Shown here in pieces: positions 16,729 to 25,546 of a stretch of DNA of 64,000 nt. The DNA is from DASWOJ01 sp964242415 (lineage in GTDB: Bacteria > Pseudomonadota > Alphaproteobacteria > Acetobacterales > Acetobacteraceae). The DNA lies in assembly GCA_964242415.1 (NCBI GenBank), contig CAXTAT010000012.1, positions 67,367 to 131,366 of the forward strand, read 5' to 3'. Position 1 is the stretch's first letter. Every line of letters begins with the position of its first letter. Position numbers and translations under genes: made by a program. Under the pieces are notes generated by a model. The model was not told where the DNA came from and did not search any database. It was given only the letters and a program-made list of their open reading frames with translations.

Positions 16729-17660
16729 GCACCACCACCCTGCCAGACCTGCCCGTCGCCACGGCGCTGCAGCCGCATGTCACGCCGGCCGCGCCCATGC
16801 CGGACGTGCTGCCGGCGGTGCGCCCGCGCGGGCGGCTGCGGACGTTCATCCGGCGCTATCCCACGATCTTCGCCGGCGGGCTGCTGCTCGCGCTGATCCT
16901 GTTCATCGCCGTCGCGGCGCCGCTGCTGTGGACGGTGGACCCGACGGCGCTCGCCCCGGCCAAGCGCACCCGGCCGCCCTCGGCGCTGTATTGGTTCGGC
17001 ACCGACATGCTGGGCCGGGACGTTTACTCCCGCGTGCTGTACGGCGCGCGGGTGTCGCTCATCGTCGGCTTCTCCGTCGCCGCGCTGGCCTCGGCCATCG
17101 GCATGGCCATCGGGCTGGTCTCCGGCTTCGTGCGCTGGCTGGACGCGGTGATCATGCGGATCATGGACGGGCTGATGAGCATCCCCCCCATCCTGCTGGC
17201 CATCGCGCTGATGGCGCTGACCCGCGGCAGCGTCGGCAATGTGGTGACGGCCATCACCATCGCCGAAATCCCCCGCGTCTCGCGCCTGGTGCGCGGCGTG
17301 GTGCTGTCCTTGCGCGAGCAGCCCTACGTCGAGGCCGCCGTCGCCTCCGGCACCCGGGTGCCGCTGATCATCTGGCGGCATATCGTGCCCAACACGCTGG
17401 CGCCGATCATCGTGCAGGCGACCTACATCTGCGCGTCGGCGATGATCACCGAGGCCATCCTGTCCTTCATCGGCGCCGGCACCCCGCCGATCATCCCGAG
17501 CTGGGGCAACATCATGGCCGAGGGCCGGGCCTTGTGGCAGGTGAAGCCATACATCGTGTTCTTCCCGGCGGTGTTCCTGTCGCTCACGGTGCTGTCGGTG
17601 AACCTGCTCGGCGACGGCCTGCGCGACGCGCTGGACCCGCGCATGGCGAAGAAGGTCTGA
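16725..17660 (+). CDS. Dpp-type ABC transporter permease (DppC-like)
   Basis: A 311-residue second permease of the operon. After a Pro-rich cytoplasmic N-terminus of about 45 residues come the first membrane segment, the GTDMLGRDVYSRVLYGARVS motif typical of DppC, further membrane segments, and a C-terminus ending in LLGDGLRDALDPR. It pairs with the DppB-like subunit upstream and is followed four bases later by the first ATPase gene. Confidence 0.93.
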   Translation: MSTTTLPDLPVATALQPHVTPAAPMPDVLPAVRPRGRLRTFIRRYPTIFAGGLLLALILFIAVAAPLLWTVDPTALAPAKRTRPPSALYWFGTDMLGRDVYSRVLYGARVSLIVGFSVAALASAIGMAIGLVSGFVRWLDAVIMRIMDGLMSIPPILLAIALMALTRGSVGNVVTAITIAEIPRVSRLVRGVVLSLREQPYVEAAVASGTRVPLIIWRHIVPNTLAPIIVQATYICASAMITEAILSFIGAGTPPIIPSWGNIMAEGRALWQVKPYIVFFPAVFLSLTVLSVNLLGDGLRDALDPRMAKKV

Positions 17661-17664
17661 CGCG

Positions 17665-18666
17665 ATGGCCCTGCTCGAAGTGGACCGCCTGCAGACGCAT
17701 TTCGGCACCCTGGACGGCGTGGTACGCGCGGTGGAGGGGCTGAGCTTCCACATCGACGCCGGGGAAACCCTGGCCATCGTGGGCGAGAGCGGCTGCGGCA
17801 AGTCCGTCACCAGCATGAGCATCCTGCGGCTGATCCAGGAGCCTCCCGGCCGCATCGCCGGGGAGATCAGGTTCCAGGGGCGCGACCTGCTGCGGCTGCC
17901 GGAGGCCGAGATGCGCAAGCTGCGCGGCAACGACATCAGCATGATCTTCCAGGAACCGATGACCAGCCTGAACCCGGTGCTGACCATCGGCCGCCAGATC
18001 GGCGAGACCCTGCGCCTGCACCAGGGCCTGAACGCCCGCCAGGCCGAGGCCCGCGCCGTCGAGATGCTGACCCTGGTGGGCATCCCCGCCCCGGAGCGCC
18101 GGGTGCGCGAGTACCCGCACCAGCAGTCCGGCGGGATGCGGCAGCGGGTGATGATCGCCATGGCGCTGGCCTGCAACCCCAAGCTGCTGATCGCCGACGA
18201 ACCCACCACGGCGCTGGATGTCACGATCCAGGCGCAGATCCTGGACCTGATGCGCGACCTCAAGACGCGCATCGGCTCGGCCATCCTGCTGATCACCCAC
18301 GACCTCGGCGTGGTGGCGGAGATGGCGCAGCGCGTTGTCGTCATGTACGCCGGGCGCAAGGTGGAGGAGGCGGCGGTGGGCGAAATCTTCGCCAACCCGC
18401 AGCACCCGTACACACGCGGCCTGCTGGGCGCGGTGCCGAAACTAGGCTCGTCGCTGTCCACCCAAGGCCGCAGCAAGCTGGCCGAAATCCCCGGCCTGGT
18501 GCCGTCGCTGCGCAAGCCGATCATCGGCTGCGCCTTCGCCGGGCGATGCCAGAGCGCCACCGACCTGTGCCGCACCGTCGCCCCCGCCGTCGAGCAGAAG
18601 CGCCCCGGCCACAGCGTCGCCTGCCACTACGCCGAATATGCCATGCCGGCCGGGATGGCCGCATGA
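17665..18666 (+). CDS. Dpp-type ABC transporter ATP-binding protein (DppD-like)
   Basis: A 333-residue ATPase. Walker A GESGCGKS is at residues 40-47, Q-loop IFQEPMTSLNPV follows, the signature is SGGMRQRVMIAMAL, Walker B is LLIADEPTTALD, and the switch His is in LLITHDLGVVAE. The C-terminal oligopeptide-transporter extension contains Cys residues (GCAFAGRC...LC), which bind an Fe-S cluster in some DppD homologues. It overlaps the next ATPase by ATGA. Confidence 0.94.
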   Translation: MALLEVDRLQTHFGTLDGVVRAVEGLSFHIDAGETLAIVGESGCGKSVTSMSILRLIQEPPGRIAGEIRFQGRDLLRLPEAEMRKLRGNDISMIFQEPMTSLNPVLTIGRQIGETLRLHQGLNARQAEARAVEMLTLVGIPAPERRVREYPHQQSGGMRQRVMIAMALACNPKLLIADEPTTALDVTIQAQILDLMRDLKTRIGSAILLITHDLGVVAEMAQRVVVMYAGRKVEEAAVGEIFANPQHPYTRGLLGAVPKLGSSLSTQGRSKLAEIPGLVPSLRKPIIGCAFAGRCQSATDLCRTVAPAVEQKRPGHSVACHYAEYAMPAGMAA

Positions 18667-19673
18667 GCAAGCCGGTGCCGCTGCTGGAGGTGATGGCGCT
18701 GAAGAAGCACTTCCCCCTGCGCGGCGGCCTGCTGGGCGGCGTCACCGGGCAGGTCTATGCGGTGGACGGCGTGTCGTTCCACATCGACCGCGGCGAGACC
18801 CTGTCCCTGGTCGGCGAAAGCGGCTGCGGCAAGAGCACCGTCGGCAAGACGATCCTGCGCCTGGTCGATCCCACGGACGGCGAGGTCTGGCTGGACGGCA
18901 AGCGGATCGACAACCTGCCCACCAGCCAGCTTCGCCCGCTGCGCCAGCGCGTCCAGGTGGTGTTCCAGGACCCGTTCAGCAGCCTGAACCCCCGCATGCG
19001 CGTGGGCGACATCATCGCCGAGCCCCTCCGCAACTTCGGCCTGACCAGCAACGCCTCCGAGCTGCAGGACCGCGTCGCCAAGCTGATGGACACCGTGCGC
19101 CTGCCGCGCGACGCCATGCGCCGCTTCCCGCACGAGTTCAGCGGCGGCCAACGCCAGCGCATCGGCATCGCCCGCGCCCTGGCGCCTGGCGCGGACCTGA
19201 TCATCTGCGACGAGGCGGTATCGGCGCTGGACGTATCGGTGAAGGCGCAGATCGTCAATCTGCTGTCCGACCTGCAGGACGAGCTGGGCCTCGCCCTGCT
19301 GTTCATCAGCCACGACCTGGCCATCGTCGAGCACCTGACGCACCGGGTGGCCGTCATGTACCTGGGCAAGATCGTCGAGGTCGCCGACCGCCGCACCCTG
19401 TTCGCCGCCCCGCGCCACCCCTACACCCGCGCGCTGCTGTCGGCGGTGCCGGTGCCCGATCCCCTGGCCCGGCGCGACCGCGTCATCCTGACCGGCGACG
19501 TGCCCAGCCCGATCAACCCGCCCAGCGGCTGCCGCTTCCACACGCGCTGCCCCTACGTGTTCGACCGCTGCCGGACCGAGGAACCGGTGCTGCGCGATGT
19601 CGGCGGGGGGCAGAAAGCGGCGTGCCACCTGGACGCGCTGCCGGAGCTGCACGTCCTGCCGGCGGCGGCGTAG
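18663..19673 (+). CDS. Dpp-type ABC transporter ATP-binding protein (DppF-like)
   Basis: The second ATPase of the operon, 336 residues. It has Walker A GESGCGKS (about 50-57), QDPFSSLNPRMRVGD, the signature SGGQRQRIGIARAL, Walker B LIICDEAVSALD (with A in place of the usual P) and the H-loop FISHDLAIVEH. The C-terminal extension includes PSGCRFHTRCPYVFDRC, typical of DppF/OppF. ATG 18663 overlaps the stop of the DppD-like gene. It ends the operon, followed by a strong hairpin. Confidence 0.94.
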   Translation: MSKPVPLLEVMALKKHFPLRGGLLGGVTGQVYAVDGVSFHIDRGETLSLVGESGCGKSTVGKTILRLVDPTDGEVWLDGKRIDNLPTSQLRPLRQRVQVVFQDPFSSLNPRMRVGDIIAEPLRNFGLTSNASELQDRVAKLMDTVRLPRDAMRRFPHEFSGGQRQRIGIARALAPGADLIICDEAVSALDVSVKAQIVNLLSDLQDELGLALLFISHDLAIVEHLTHRVAVMYLGKIVEVADRRTLFAAPRHPYTRALLSAVPVPDPLARRDRVILTGDVPSPINPPSGCRFHTRCPYVFDRCRTEEPVLRDVGGGQKAACHLDALPELHVLPAAA

Positions 19674-19695
19674 CGGGAAGGCTATCGCGCAAGTC

Positions 19696-19721
19696 CCATC
19701 CTCGCGGCACGGCGAGGATGG
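19696..19721 (+). terminator. Hairpin after the peptide ABC operon
   Basis: A perfect 10-bp stem (CCATCCTCGC with GCGAGGATGG) closes a six-base loop 22 bases after the stop of the last ATPase gene. A second small stem (CCGGG/CCCGG) follows. There is no T-run, so it may act as a stabilising or Rho-assisted structure, not a classical intrinsic terminator. Confidence 0.5.
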
Positions 19722-19968
19722 CCGGGACAGGCCCGGCCCCGACGAATGCGATGGCGCCACCGCCGCCAGGACAACGCCTGCAGCAGCAACCCTCCCACGC
19801 CCGGGTGGTGTCTCAGCTTGAATGTCGGCTTACGACCCAAGATGGTCGCCAGCAGGCGACCTGGACCATCCCGTAAGCGGTCACTCCGAGGTGGGCAAAC
19901 CATCTGGACACAAAGGGACGACCATATCGTATAACTCCGATTGTGCCTGAGATGATAACGGTCCCTGG

Positions 19969-21387
19969 TTGAATAGGAAGCATGCCATAGACGTCGATGT
20001 CGAACGACTTAAAAGCTGGTTGGCCCAACCTCGGGAAGCGATCAACCGCGAACTGAAGTCTTGGATTGACCCCGGTGACGAGGCCAATCGAATGATGTTG
20101 GTCAAGAGCATGCTGGCGATGCGAAACCGAGATGGCGGGATGATTGCCGTGGGTTTCGACAACGACACCGGGAGCGCGCTGCCACCTCCAGCAGCGACTA
20201 ATTGGGCTTCAGCCTATCATCCCGACACCATCCAGGGCATTGTTGGGAAGCACGCCTCCCAGCAGTTCGAGGTTGCTGTTGAGTGGTTCACTTCGGCAGT
20301 CGGGAGGCATCCCGTCATCATTGTGGACCGAGGTGTTAGGACGCCCGTGGCCGTACGATCCCCGATCACCGTGTCGGGCAAGCAAATCCTTCCGATGGAA
20401 ACCGTGTATGTTCGAACCTTGAATGCCAACAACACGCCAAGCTCCGCCCCGGCCACTCATCGGGATTGGGAGGACATCATTCGGATTTGCTTCGATAATA
20501 GAGAAGCAGACATCGGTCGCTTTGTTCGCCGCCACCTTTCGCCCACTTCACTGTCCGGGGCACTTGCGGCGTTCGGTATCCAGCAGCTGGATGACAGCCT
20601 TCATGCCCGCTCACTCGCCCTACTGGACGATGGGGAGAGGAGGTTTCAGGAGACGTACACCCTGGCAGGCGTAAAACCTGGGCATGAGGCTGCGACGGAT
20701 TGGGGCTACAACGCGGTTGCGCTGGTGGTCTCCCCATCACCGATGGGTGGCAGGATCGGCTTGGCTCCAGCGTTCCTAGAAAAGCTGTACTCCAGCGCGA
20801 TGTCGTCGCGCAGCATGATTCCACCATGGCATGATGGAAGGTTGAACATGCGACGGGATACCCAGCCTTACACGAAGGACGGTGCTTACCAAATGTTGCT
20901 CGACGTGCCCGACAGTTTTATGGGCCACTTCGAATTCAGCAGGCTTGACCCCAAAGGCGAGTTCTATTGCAGGTCCGCGATGAAAGAGGAGACGAGGCAG
21001 CGGCGTTTTCATCCATTAGACACGCCGACGCTTGACCCGGGGCATGCAGTGGCGCGTGTCGCCGAGACTTTCCTAACGGGTGCCAGCTTCGCAAGGGGAA
21101 TGGGAGCCGAGGAAGACGCGACAACTCTTGGATATTCCTTCAGATGGGGAAAGCTGCTGGGACGAAAACTGTCTAACTGGAACGCAATGTACGACTACGA
21201 CCCAAGCAGGAACGTCGTCAGGGGTGACGACCAGATTACCGCTTCGGTCGAGGTGCCATTGTCAGTTCCTCCGAGCGCGCTGGCGCAATATGTAGCTCCA
21301 GTCGTGAGTCCACTGCTTTCCGCATTCGGCTGGGCCGCGCCTGACAACTTTGTTGAGCATTTCACTGGTAGCGGGACGAGAAGCTAA
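19969..21387 (+). CDS. AlbA_2 (Schlafen-like) DNA-binding-domain protein
   Basis: A 472-residue soluble protein in the low-G+C island. Residues about 11-60 (RLKSWLAQPREAINRELKSW, then LVKSMLAMRNRDGGMIAVGF) match the AlbA_2/Schlafen-like fold: an acidic RELKSW strand followed by helix LVK..LA.RN and a Gly-rich strand ending GFDN. The next 100 residues, through ETVYVR, complete that domain. The C-terminal 300 residues are not recognised. AlbA_2 proteins occur as transcription regulators and in phage-defence or mobile loci; nuclease activity is known only for some relatives. Only TTG 19969 is available as a start (TGA lies in frame at 19948). A regulatory or defence role is inference from domain and context. 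Confidence 0.68.
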   Translation: MNRKHAIDVDVERLKSWLAQPREAINRELKSWIDPGDEANRMMLVKSMLAMRNRDGGMIAVGFDNDTGSALPPPAATNWASAYHPDTIQGIVGKHASQQFEVAVEWFTSAVGRHPVIIVDRGVRTPVAVRSPITVSGKQILPMETVYVRTLNANNTPSSAPATHRDWEDIIRICFDNREADIGRFVRRHLSPTSLSGALAAFGIQQLDDSLHARSLALLDDGERRFQETYTLAGVKPGHEAATDWGYNAVALVVSPSPMGGRIGLAPAFLEKLYSSAMSSRSMIPPWHDGRLNMRRDTQPYTKDGAYQMLLDVPDSFMGHFEFSRLDPKGEFYCRSAMKEETRQRRFHPLDTPTLDPGHAVARVAETFLTGASFARGMGAEEDATTLGYSFRWGKLLGRKLSNWNAMYDYDPSRNVVRGDDQITASVEVPLSVPPSALAQYVAPVVSPLLSAFGWAAPDNFVEHFTGSGTRS

Positions 21388-21759
21388 GTAGCGGCGGTGC
21401 CAAGACGTGAGATGGATTCCGTGCTCCCGGCGGGTCTAGTCTCTTACATCAGACTGTGCCTTAGGACAGACAGTCAGGTTCCCACAATATATTACGATTG
21501 TTTAAAAAGTTAGGCCGGTCGGGATGGGTGACCAAGCCGTGGCCCGCACGTCCATAGCCGTGTAGCAGCCGTTGCATGCAATCCCGCCGAATCTACCAAG
21601 CAGTCGTTGCGGTCGGGGTTTCTGACGATTGGCGGTATGGGCAGCGGCTAGGATTTCCAGTGCTACTACTATATCAGTTGCTACAGGCAGCTTGGGCCTG
21701 CTGGTGGCATTTGTTAGGGATACATAGGCGCTCACCAACCATGCCGGAGGGGATTTCGG
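21388..21759. other. Intergenic region of the low-G+C island, no gene recognised
   Basis: These 372 bases separate the AlbA_2-type and DUF5677-like genes. Short frames exist on both strands but none has recognisable family sequence together with a good start site. An A/T-rich patch with a run of A and T near 21485-21510 may hold a promoter, though I see no confident -35/-10 pair. A GGAGG at 21746-21750 belongs to the next gene. Confidence 0.5.
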
Positions 21760-22518
21760 ATGAGTGACCCAGATCTATCAAACACCATCGGACCTTGGCT
21801 TGCTTTCAGCGATGATCTACGGGTCCAAGCATTGCACCTGCTCAACCAGCCGGCCATCGAGCTGGGCGACAACGGACTGGCACAGCCCAAGGTGTTCGCG
21901 GCCGCGCTGCTGGCTCGCACGATCACCAACCACAAGGCGGTCCTCATGCTGCTGCGAGCCGGGCTTATTACCGAAGCGCGGACCCTGACACGTTCCTGCC
22001 TCGAGAACGTGCTATGGATGCGGAGGCTGGCAGCCGAAGGGACGGAGTTCGTCAATGCGATCCTAGACGATGCCCGCCAGGCGGATATCTCGTTTGCCCG
22101 CACGCTTCTCCCAGTGGCCGCATTCTTGTCCGACCAGGAACGGAAAGAGCTTCAGCAGCACGCGATGCTCAAAGGTCCGAAGAAGATCAGCCCGTCAGAC
22201 AATGCCGATAGAGACGAGGCCCAAAGTGAATATCTGATTTTCAAGGGCTTGTCCGGCGATAGCGCCCATCCATCGGCAAAAGCGCTGTCTCGCCACATTC
22301 CGACGAACGTCGACGGCTATACTAAAGAGTTTTTCGTAGAACCGCCGATGAGTGCTCAGGATCTCGGGTTCACACTCCATTTCGCCACGACAGCAATGCT
22401 CAACGCTATGGGCCTATACGTCGACAGTCAGCCAAGTGCCGAGGCGAAGGCAATCATCGAGGCTGTTGGAGCACGGTATAACGCGCTTGCCGACAAGACG
22501 CTTCTGTTGGACGTTTGA
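21760..22518 (+). CDS. DUF5677-like protein
   Basis: A 252-residue, mostly helical soluble protein. Residues about 45-95 (LLARTITNHKAVLMLLRAGL, then EARTLTRSCLENVLWMRRLA) fit the DUF5677 pattern, a domain of unknown function in which paired helices carry a conserved R(S/T)..E motif. A second conserved-looking block is YLIFKGLSGDSAHPSAKALS. GGAGG lies nine bases before the ATG. G+C content is below the genome norm. It shares the island with the AlbA_2-type gene in the same orientation. The family often appears near mobile or defence genes, but no activity is established. Confidence 0.62.
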   Translation: MSDPDLSNTIGPWLAFSDDLRVQALHLLNQPAIELGDNGLAQPKVFAAALLARTITNHKAVLMLLRAGLITEARTLTRSCLENVLWMRRLAAEGTEFVNAILDDARQADISFARTLLPVAAFLSDQERKELQQHAMLKGPKKISPSDNADRDEAQSEYLIFKGLSGDSAHPSAKALSRHIPTNVDGYTKEFFVEPPMSAQDLGFTLHFATTAMLNAMGLYVDSQPSAEAKAIIEAVGARYNALADKTLLLDV

Positions 22519-22698
22519 AAAGACGCCGCAACAACTTGATGTTATGTTCACTTGTGCCAACTGACGCTACATGTCCGCTTATACATTTATTGCGTTCGGA
22601 AGCGGACCGGCCGGTTTCCACCAGGAGCCGATATTCAAACCGAGACGCTACCCACGCCCGCCTTGACTCTACTTCCCAGCAATGTTCTTGTTCCGTTC

Positions 22699-23610
22699 AT
22701 GTCCGCACACGCGATCCCTGCCAAAGCCCACGCCGACCCCGGCCCGCACGGCCCCGGCCCGCACGACGCGGACACGCAAGCTCACCGGCACGTCCTGAAC
22801 GACCTGATCGCCATGGGCGCTGACCTCGCCCGCTTCCTGCACGGCCAGGCCGCCGCCCACGTCGCGCAGCAAGCTGCGGCCCCTCTCGCCCAGCAGGCCC
22901 AGCCCGTCACAAACGCGCAGCCCGCCCCGGCGTCCGAGGCCCTGATCAGCCTCACCCTGGCCTTCGACCGCATCGCCCGCAGCGTCCGGCGGGGCATCCT
23001 GCTCGCCCGCAGCCTGGCCCGCCCGGTCCAGCCCGCCCCGGACCCGGCCCAAGTCTCGGCCCAGGCCCGCGCCGCCGCCCGCCGGCAGGTCATCCGCGCG
23101 GTCGAGGATGCCATCCAGCAATCGGACAGCAGCGCCAGCGACAGCCCCGACGGCTCCGAGACCCTGCACGCCGAGCTGCATGAGCGCCTGGACGGCCCCG
23201 ACCTCGATGACGACATCAGCACACGTCCGGCTGCCGACATCATCGCCGAGATCTGCCGCGACCTCGGCATCGCCGCCCCGTCCGGCGGCACCCGACCCTG
23301 GAAGCGCCGCATGCCCGGGGACATCAGGCAGCTCTGCGCCGAGGCCGCCGCCCCAAGCGGTGCCTGCCAGCCCGGCGCGGCCCAGCCCGGCACCGGTCCG
23401 CAAGCACCCAGGCGCGGCGTCGCGCAGCCCACCCCCGGCCCGCAGCCGGGCAGGCCTGCCGCGATCTCCCCAGCGCAGCCCGGCCCCATCCACCCCGGCC
23501 CCCTCCACCCCGGCAGCACTCCGCCAGGGGACGCAGCCGGCACCCTTGTCACGATCTTGCGCCACCCCCCGCGCGTCCACGGCCGATGGCGACCGCCGCC
23601 CCAAGTCTAG
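22699..23610 (+). CDS. Ala/Pro-rich protein of a repeated Acetobacteraceae-type family
   Basis: A 303-residue protein without signal or membrane segments. Three blocks stand out: a helix HRHVLNDLIAMGADLARFLH (about 30-49), a second helix LAFDRIARSVRRGILLARSL (about 85-104), and a central acidic segment LHAELHERLDGPDLDDDIS followed by ADIIAEICRDLGI. The last 90 residues are Pro/Gly-rich and end HGRWRPPPQV. I recall similar uncharacterised proteins in multiple copies in Acetobacteraceae genomes. The end of a second copy lies at 63935-64000 on the other strand, with matching ILRH...VHGRWRPPPQ. ATG 22699 is the first ATG in frame. Function unknown. Confidence 0.75.
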   Translation: MSAHAIPAKAHADPGPHGPGPHDADTQAHRHVLNDLIAMGADLARFLHGQAAAHVAQQAAAPLAQQAQPVTNAQPAPASEALISLTLAFDRIARSVRRGILLARSLARPVQPAPDPAQVSAQARAAARRQVIRAVEDAIQQSDSSASDSPDGSETLHAELHERLDGPDLDDDISTRPAADIIAEICRDLGIAAPSGGTRPWKRRMPGDIRQLCAEAAAPSGACQPGAAQPGTGPQAPRRGVAQPTPGPQPGRPAAISPAQPGPIHPGPLHPGSTPPGDAAGTLVTILRHPPRVHGRWRPPPQV

Positions 23611-23875
23611 GCAAGGCCTCAAGCCCCATGGACGCTGTTAGCATGCCCGGCCACGACGGACGCACTGGCGCCATCGCCATTGTGCTAGCGCCTGCGAGGG
23701 CCGGGGTAAGGGATCAGGCAGCGTCCCCGCCATGGGAGATCGCCCGGCGTTCCGGCAACGCTGCTTGACCGTTGCGCCTGTCCGCCCAACACTAGGCGAG
23801 TAGCGGGACGCGGAGCGCGAAGGCTCCATGCTGCCCAACGCCGGGGCACCCGCAAGATTTAGGGAAGGGCACGCA

Positions 23876-24373
<498 letters not shown>

Positions 24374-24382
24374 GAACGAGCC

Positions 24383-25174
24383 ATGTACGATTTCACCTAC
24401 CACAAGCCGTCCAGCGTCCCGGAGGCCCTGCAAGCGCTCGGCACGGATGTGGACGCAAAGGCGCTGGCCGGCGGGCAGACCTTCATCCCCGTGCTGAAGC
24501 AGCGGCTGAACAAGCCCAACGTGATCGTCGATCTGTCCGCCCTGGGCCTGTCCGGCATCACCACGGCGCCCGGCCGCATCACCATCGGCGCCATGACGAC
24601 GCATGAGGCCATCCGCTCCAACCCGGACATCAAGCGCGGGATCCCCGGCCTGGCCTACATGGCATCGATCATCGGCGACACCCAGGTGCGGCACCGCGGC
24701 ACCATGGGCGGGTCGCTGGCCAACAACGACCCCTCCGCCTGCTACCCGGCTGCCGTGCTGGCCCTGGGCGCCACGATCCACACCGACCACCGCGCCATCC
24801 CCGCCGAGGACTACTTCCAGGGCATGTTCACCACCGCGCTGGCGCCGGGCGAGCTGATCACCGCCATCGAGTTCCCGGTGCCGGAGCGCTCGGCCTACGA
24901 GAAGTTCCGCAACCCCGCATCGCGCTACGCCATGGTCGGCGTGTTCGTGGCCAAGGGCGACTTCGGCGTGCGCGTCGCCATCACCGGCGCCGGGCAGAAC
25001 GGCGTGTTCCGCCATGCCGAAATGGAGCAGGCGCTCGCGGCCAACTTCTCGCCCGACGCCATCGCCGGGATCACGACGCCCTCCGACGGGTTGAATGGCG
25101 ACATTCACGCAAGTCCGGAGTATCGTGCCCACCTGATCGGCGTGATGGCCCGGCGGGCCGTCGCTTCGGCCTAG
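24383..25174 (+). CDS. Molybdenum hydroxylase FAD-binding medium subunit
   Basis: A 263-residue member of the CoxM/XdhB-type FAD-binding family, which accepts electrons from the small subunit. FAD-contact motifs are AGGQTFIPVLKQRL (about 31-44) and TMGGSLANNDPSACYPA (about 109-125). The C-terminal CO-dehydrogenase flavoprotein domain follows, with NPASRYAMVGVF. It is cotranscribed with the [2Fe-2S] subunit. Genes after it (a 101-aa protein, a flavoprotein oxidase, a RraA-like protein) run in the same direction and may act in the same pathway. Confidence 0.93.
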   Translation: MYDFTYHKPSSVPEALQALGTDVDAKALAGGQTFIPVLKQRLNKPNVIVDLSALGLSGITTAPGRITIGAMTTHEAIRSNPDIKRGIPGLAYMASIIGDTQVRHRGTMGGSLANNDPSACYPAAVLALGATIHTDHRAIPAEDYFQGMFTTALAPGELITAIEFPVPERSAYEKFRNPASRYAMVGVFVAKGDFGVRVAITGAGQNGVFRHAEMEQALAANFSPDAIAGITTPSDGLNGDIHASPEYRAHLIGVMARRAVASA

Positions 25175-25235
25175 GCGGGGAGGGCTGCTGGGGATCGTCC
25201 CCTGCGGCCCCGCTGGCGTTGAAGGAGTTTGGCGG

Positions 25236-25541
25236 TTGGTCGTTGACCTGCATCTGTTGTGTAAACAAGGACAGCGCAACAAGCGCGTGGGTCCGGAACC
25301 CACCCGGTATGAAACCGGCACCTGGCCGGTAACCGACGAGGTTGCCGAGGCGGCGCTGGGTGGCCGGCTATACCTGCACGCTGCGCGGGCCGAGGAGGCC
25401 TACTACGGCGGCACCATCCAGGCTTGGCGCCACTCGCCGGAGGACCCGAAGCGCAAGGTGTTCACCTACTTGGTGGATGGCCCGTTCCGCATCCGCTGCC
25501 CGGAGAAGTGGGGACAGGAAAAGGCCATCGTCCGCCGGTAG
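25236..25541 (+). CDS. Small hypothetical protein (101 aa)
   Basis: A TTG at 25236 with AAGGAG about eight bases upstream opens a 101-codon frame of a basic soluble protein. The core LGGRLYLHAARAEEAYYGG (about 42-60), then KVFTYLVDGPFRIRCP, looks like a compact beta-rich domain of a conserved hypothetical type; I cannot name it. It lies 61 bases after the FAD subunit and five bases before the flavoprotein oxidase, so it is probably cotranscribed with them. Confidence 0.62.
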   Translation: MVVDLHLLCKQGQRNKRVGPEPTRYETGTWPVTDEVAEAALGGRLYLHAARAEEAYYGGTIQAWRHSPEDPKRKVFTYLVDGPFRIRCPEKWGQEKAIVRR

Positions 25542-25546
25542 CCGCT

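Larger units (their letters stand above)
19765..22690. other. Lower-G+C island with two accessory genes
   Basis: From about 19765 to 22690 base composition falls to roughly 55% G+C by eye, against about 70% on both sides, and codon use shifts to A/T-ending codons. The stretch holds the AlbA_2-type gene, 372 bases without a recognisable gene, and the DUF5677-like gene. No integrase, tRNA or clear flanking repeat was found, so the mode of entry is unknown. Confidence 0.7.

Noticed and set aside
21502..21738. 78-codon minus-strand frame in the island gap
   Set aside because: No good start site and no recognisable family; kept only as unexplained intergenic sequence.
22552..22698. N-terminal extension of the Ala/Pro-rich protein from 22552
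   Set aside because: Residues before the ATG at 22699 lack family-like sequence and no ribosome-binding site precedes the upstream start.
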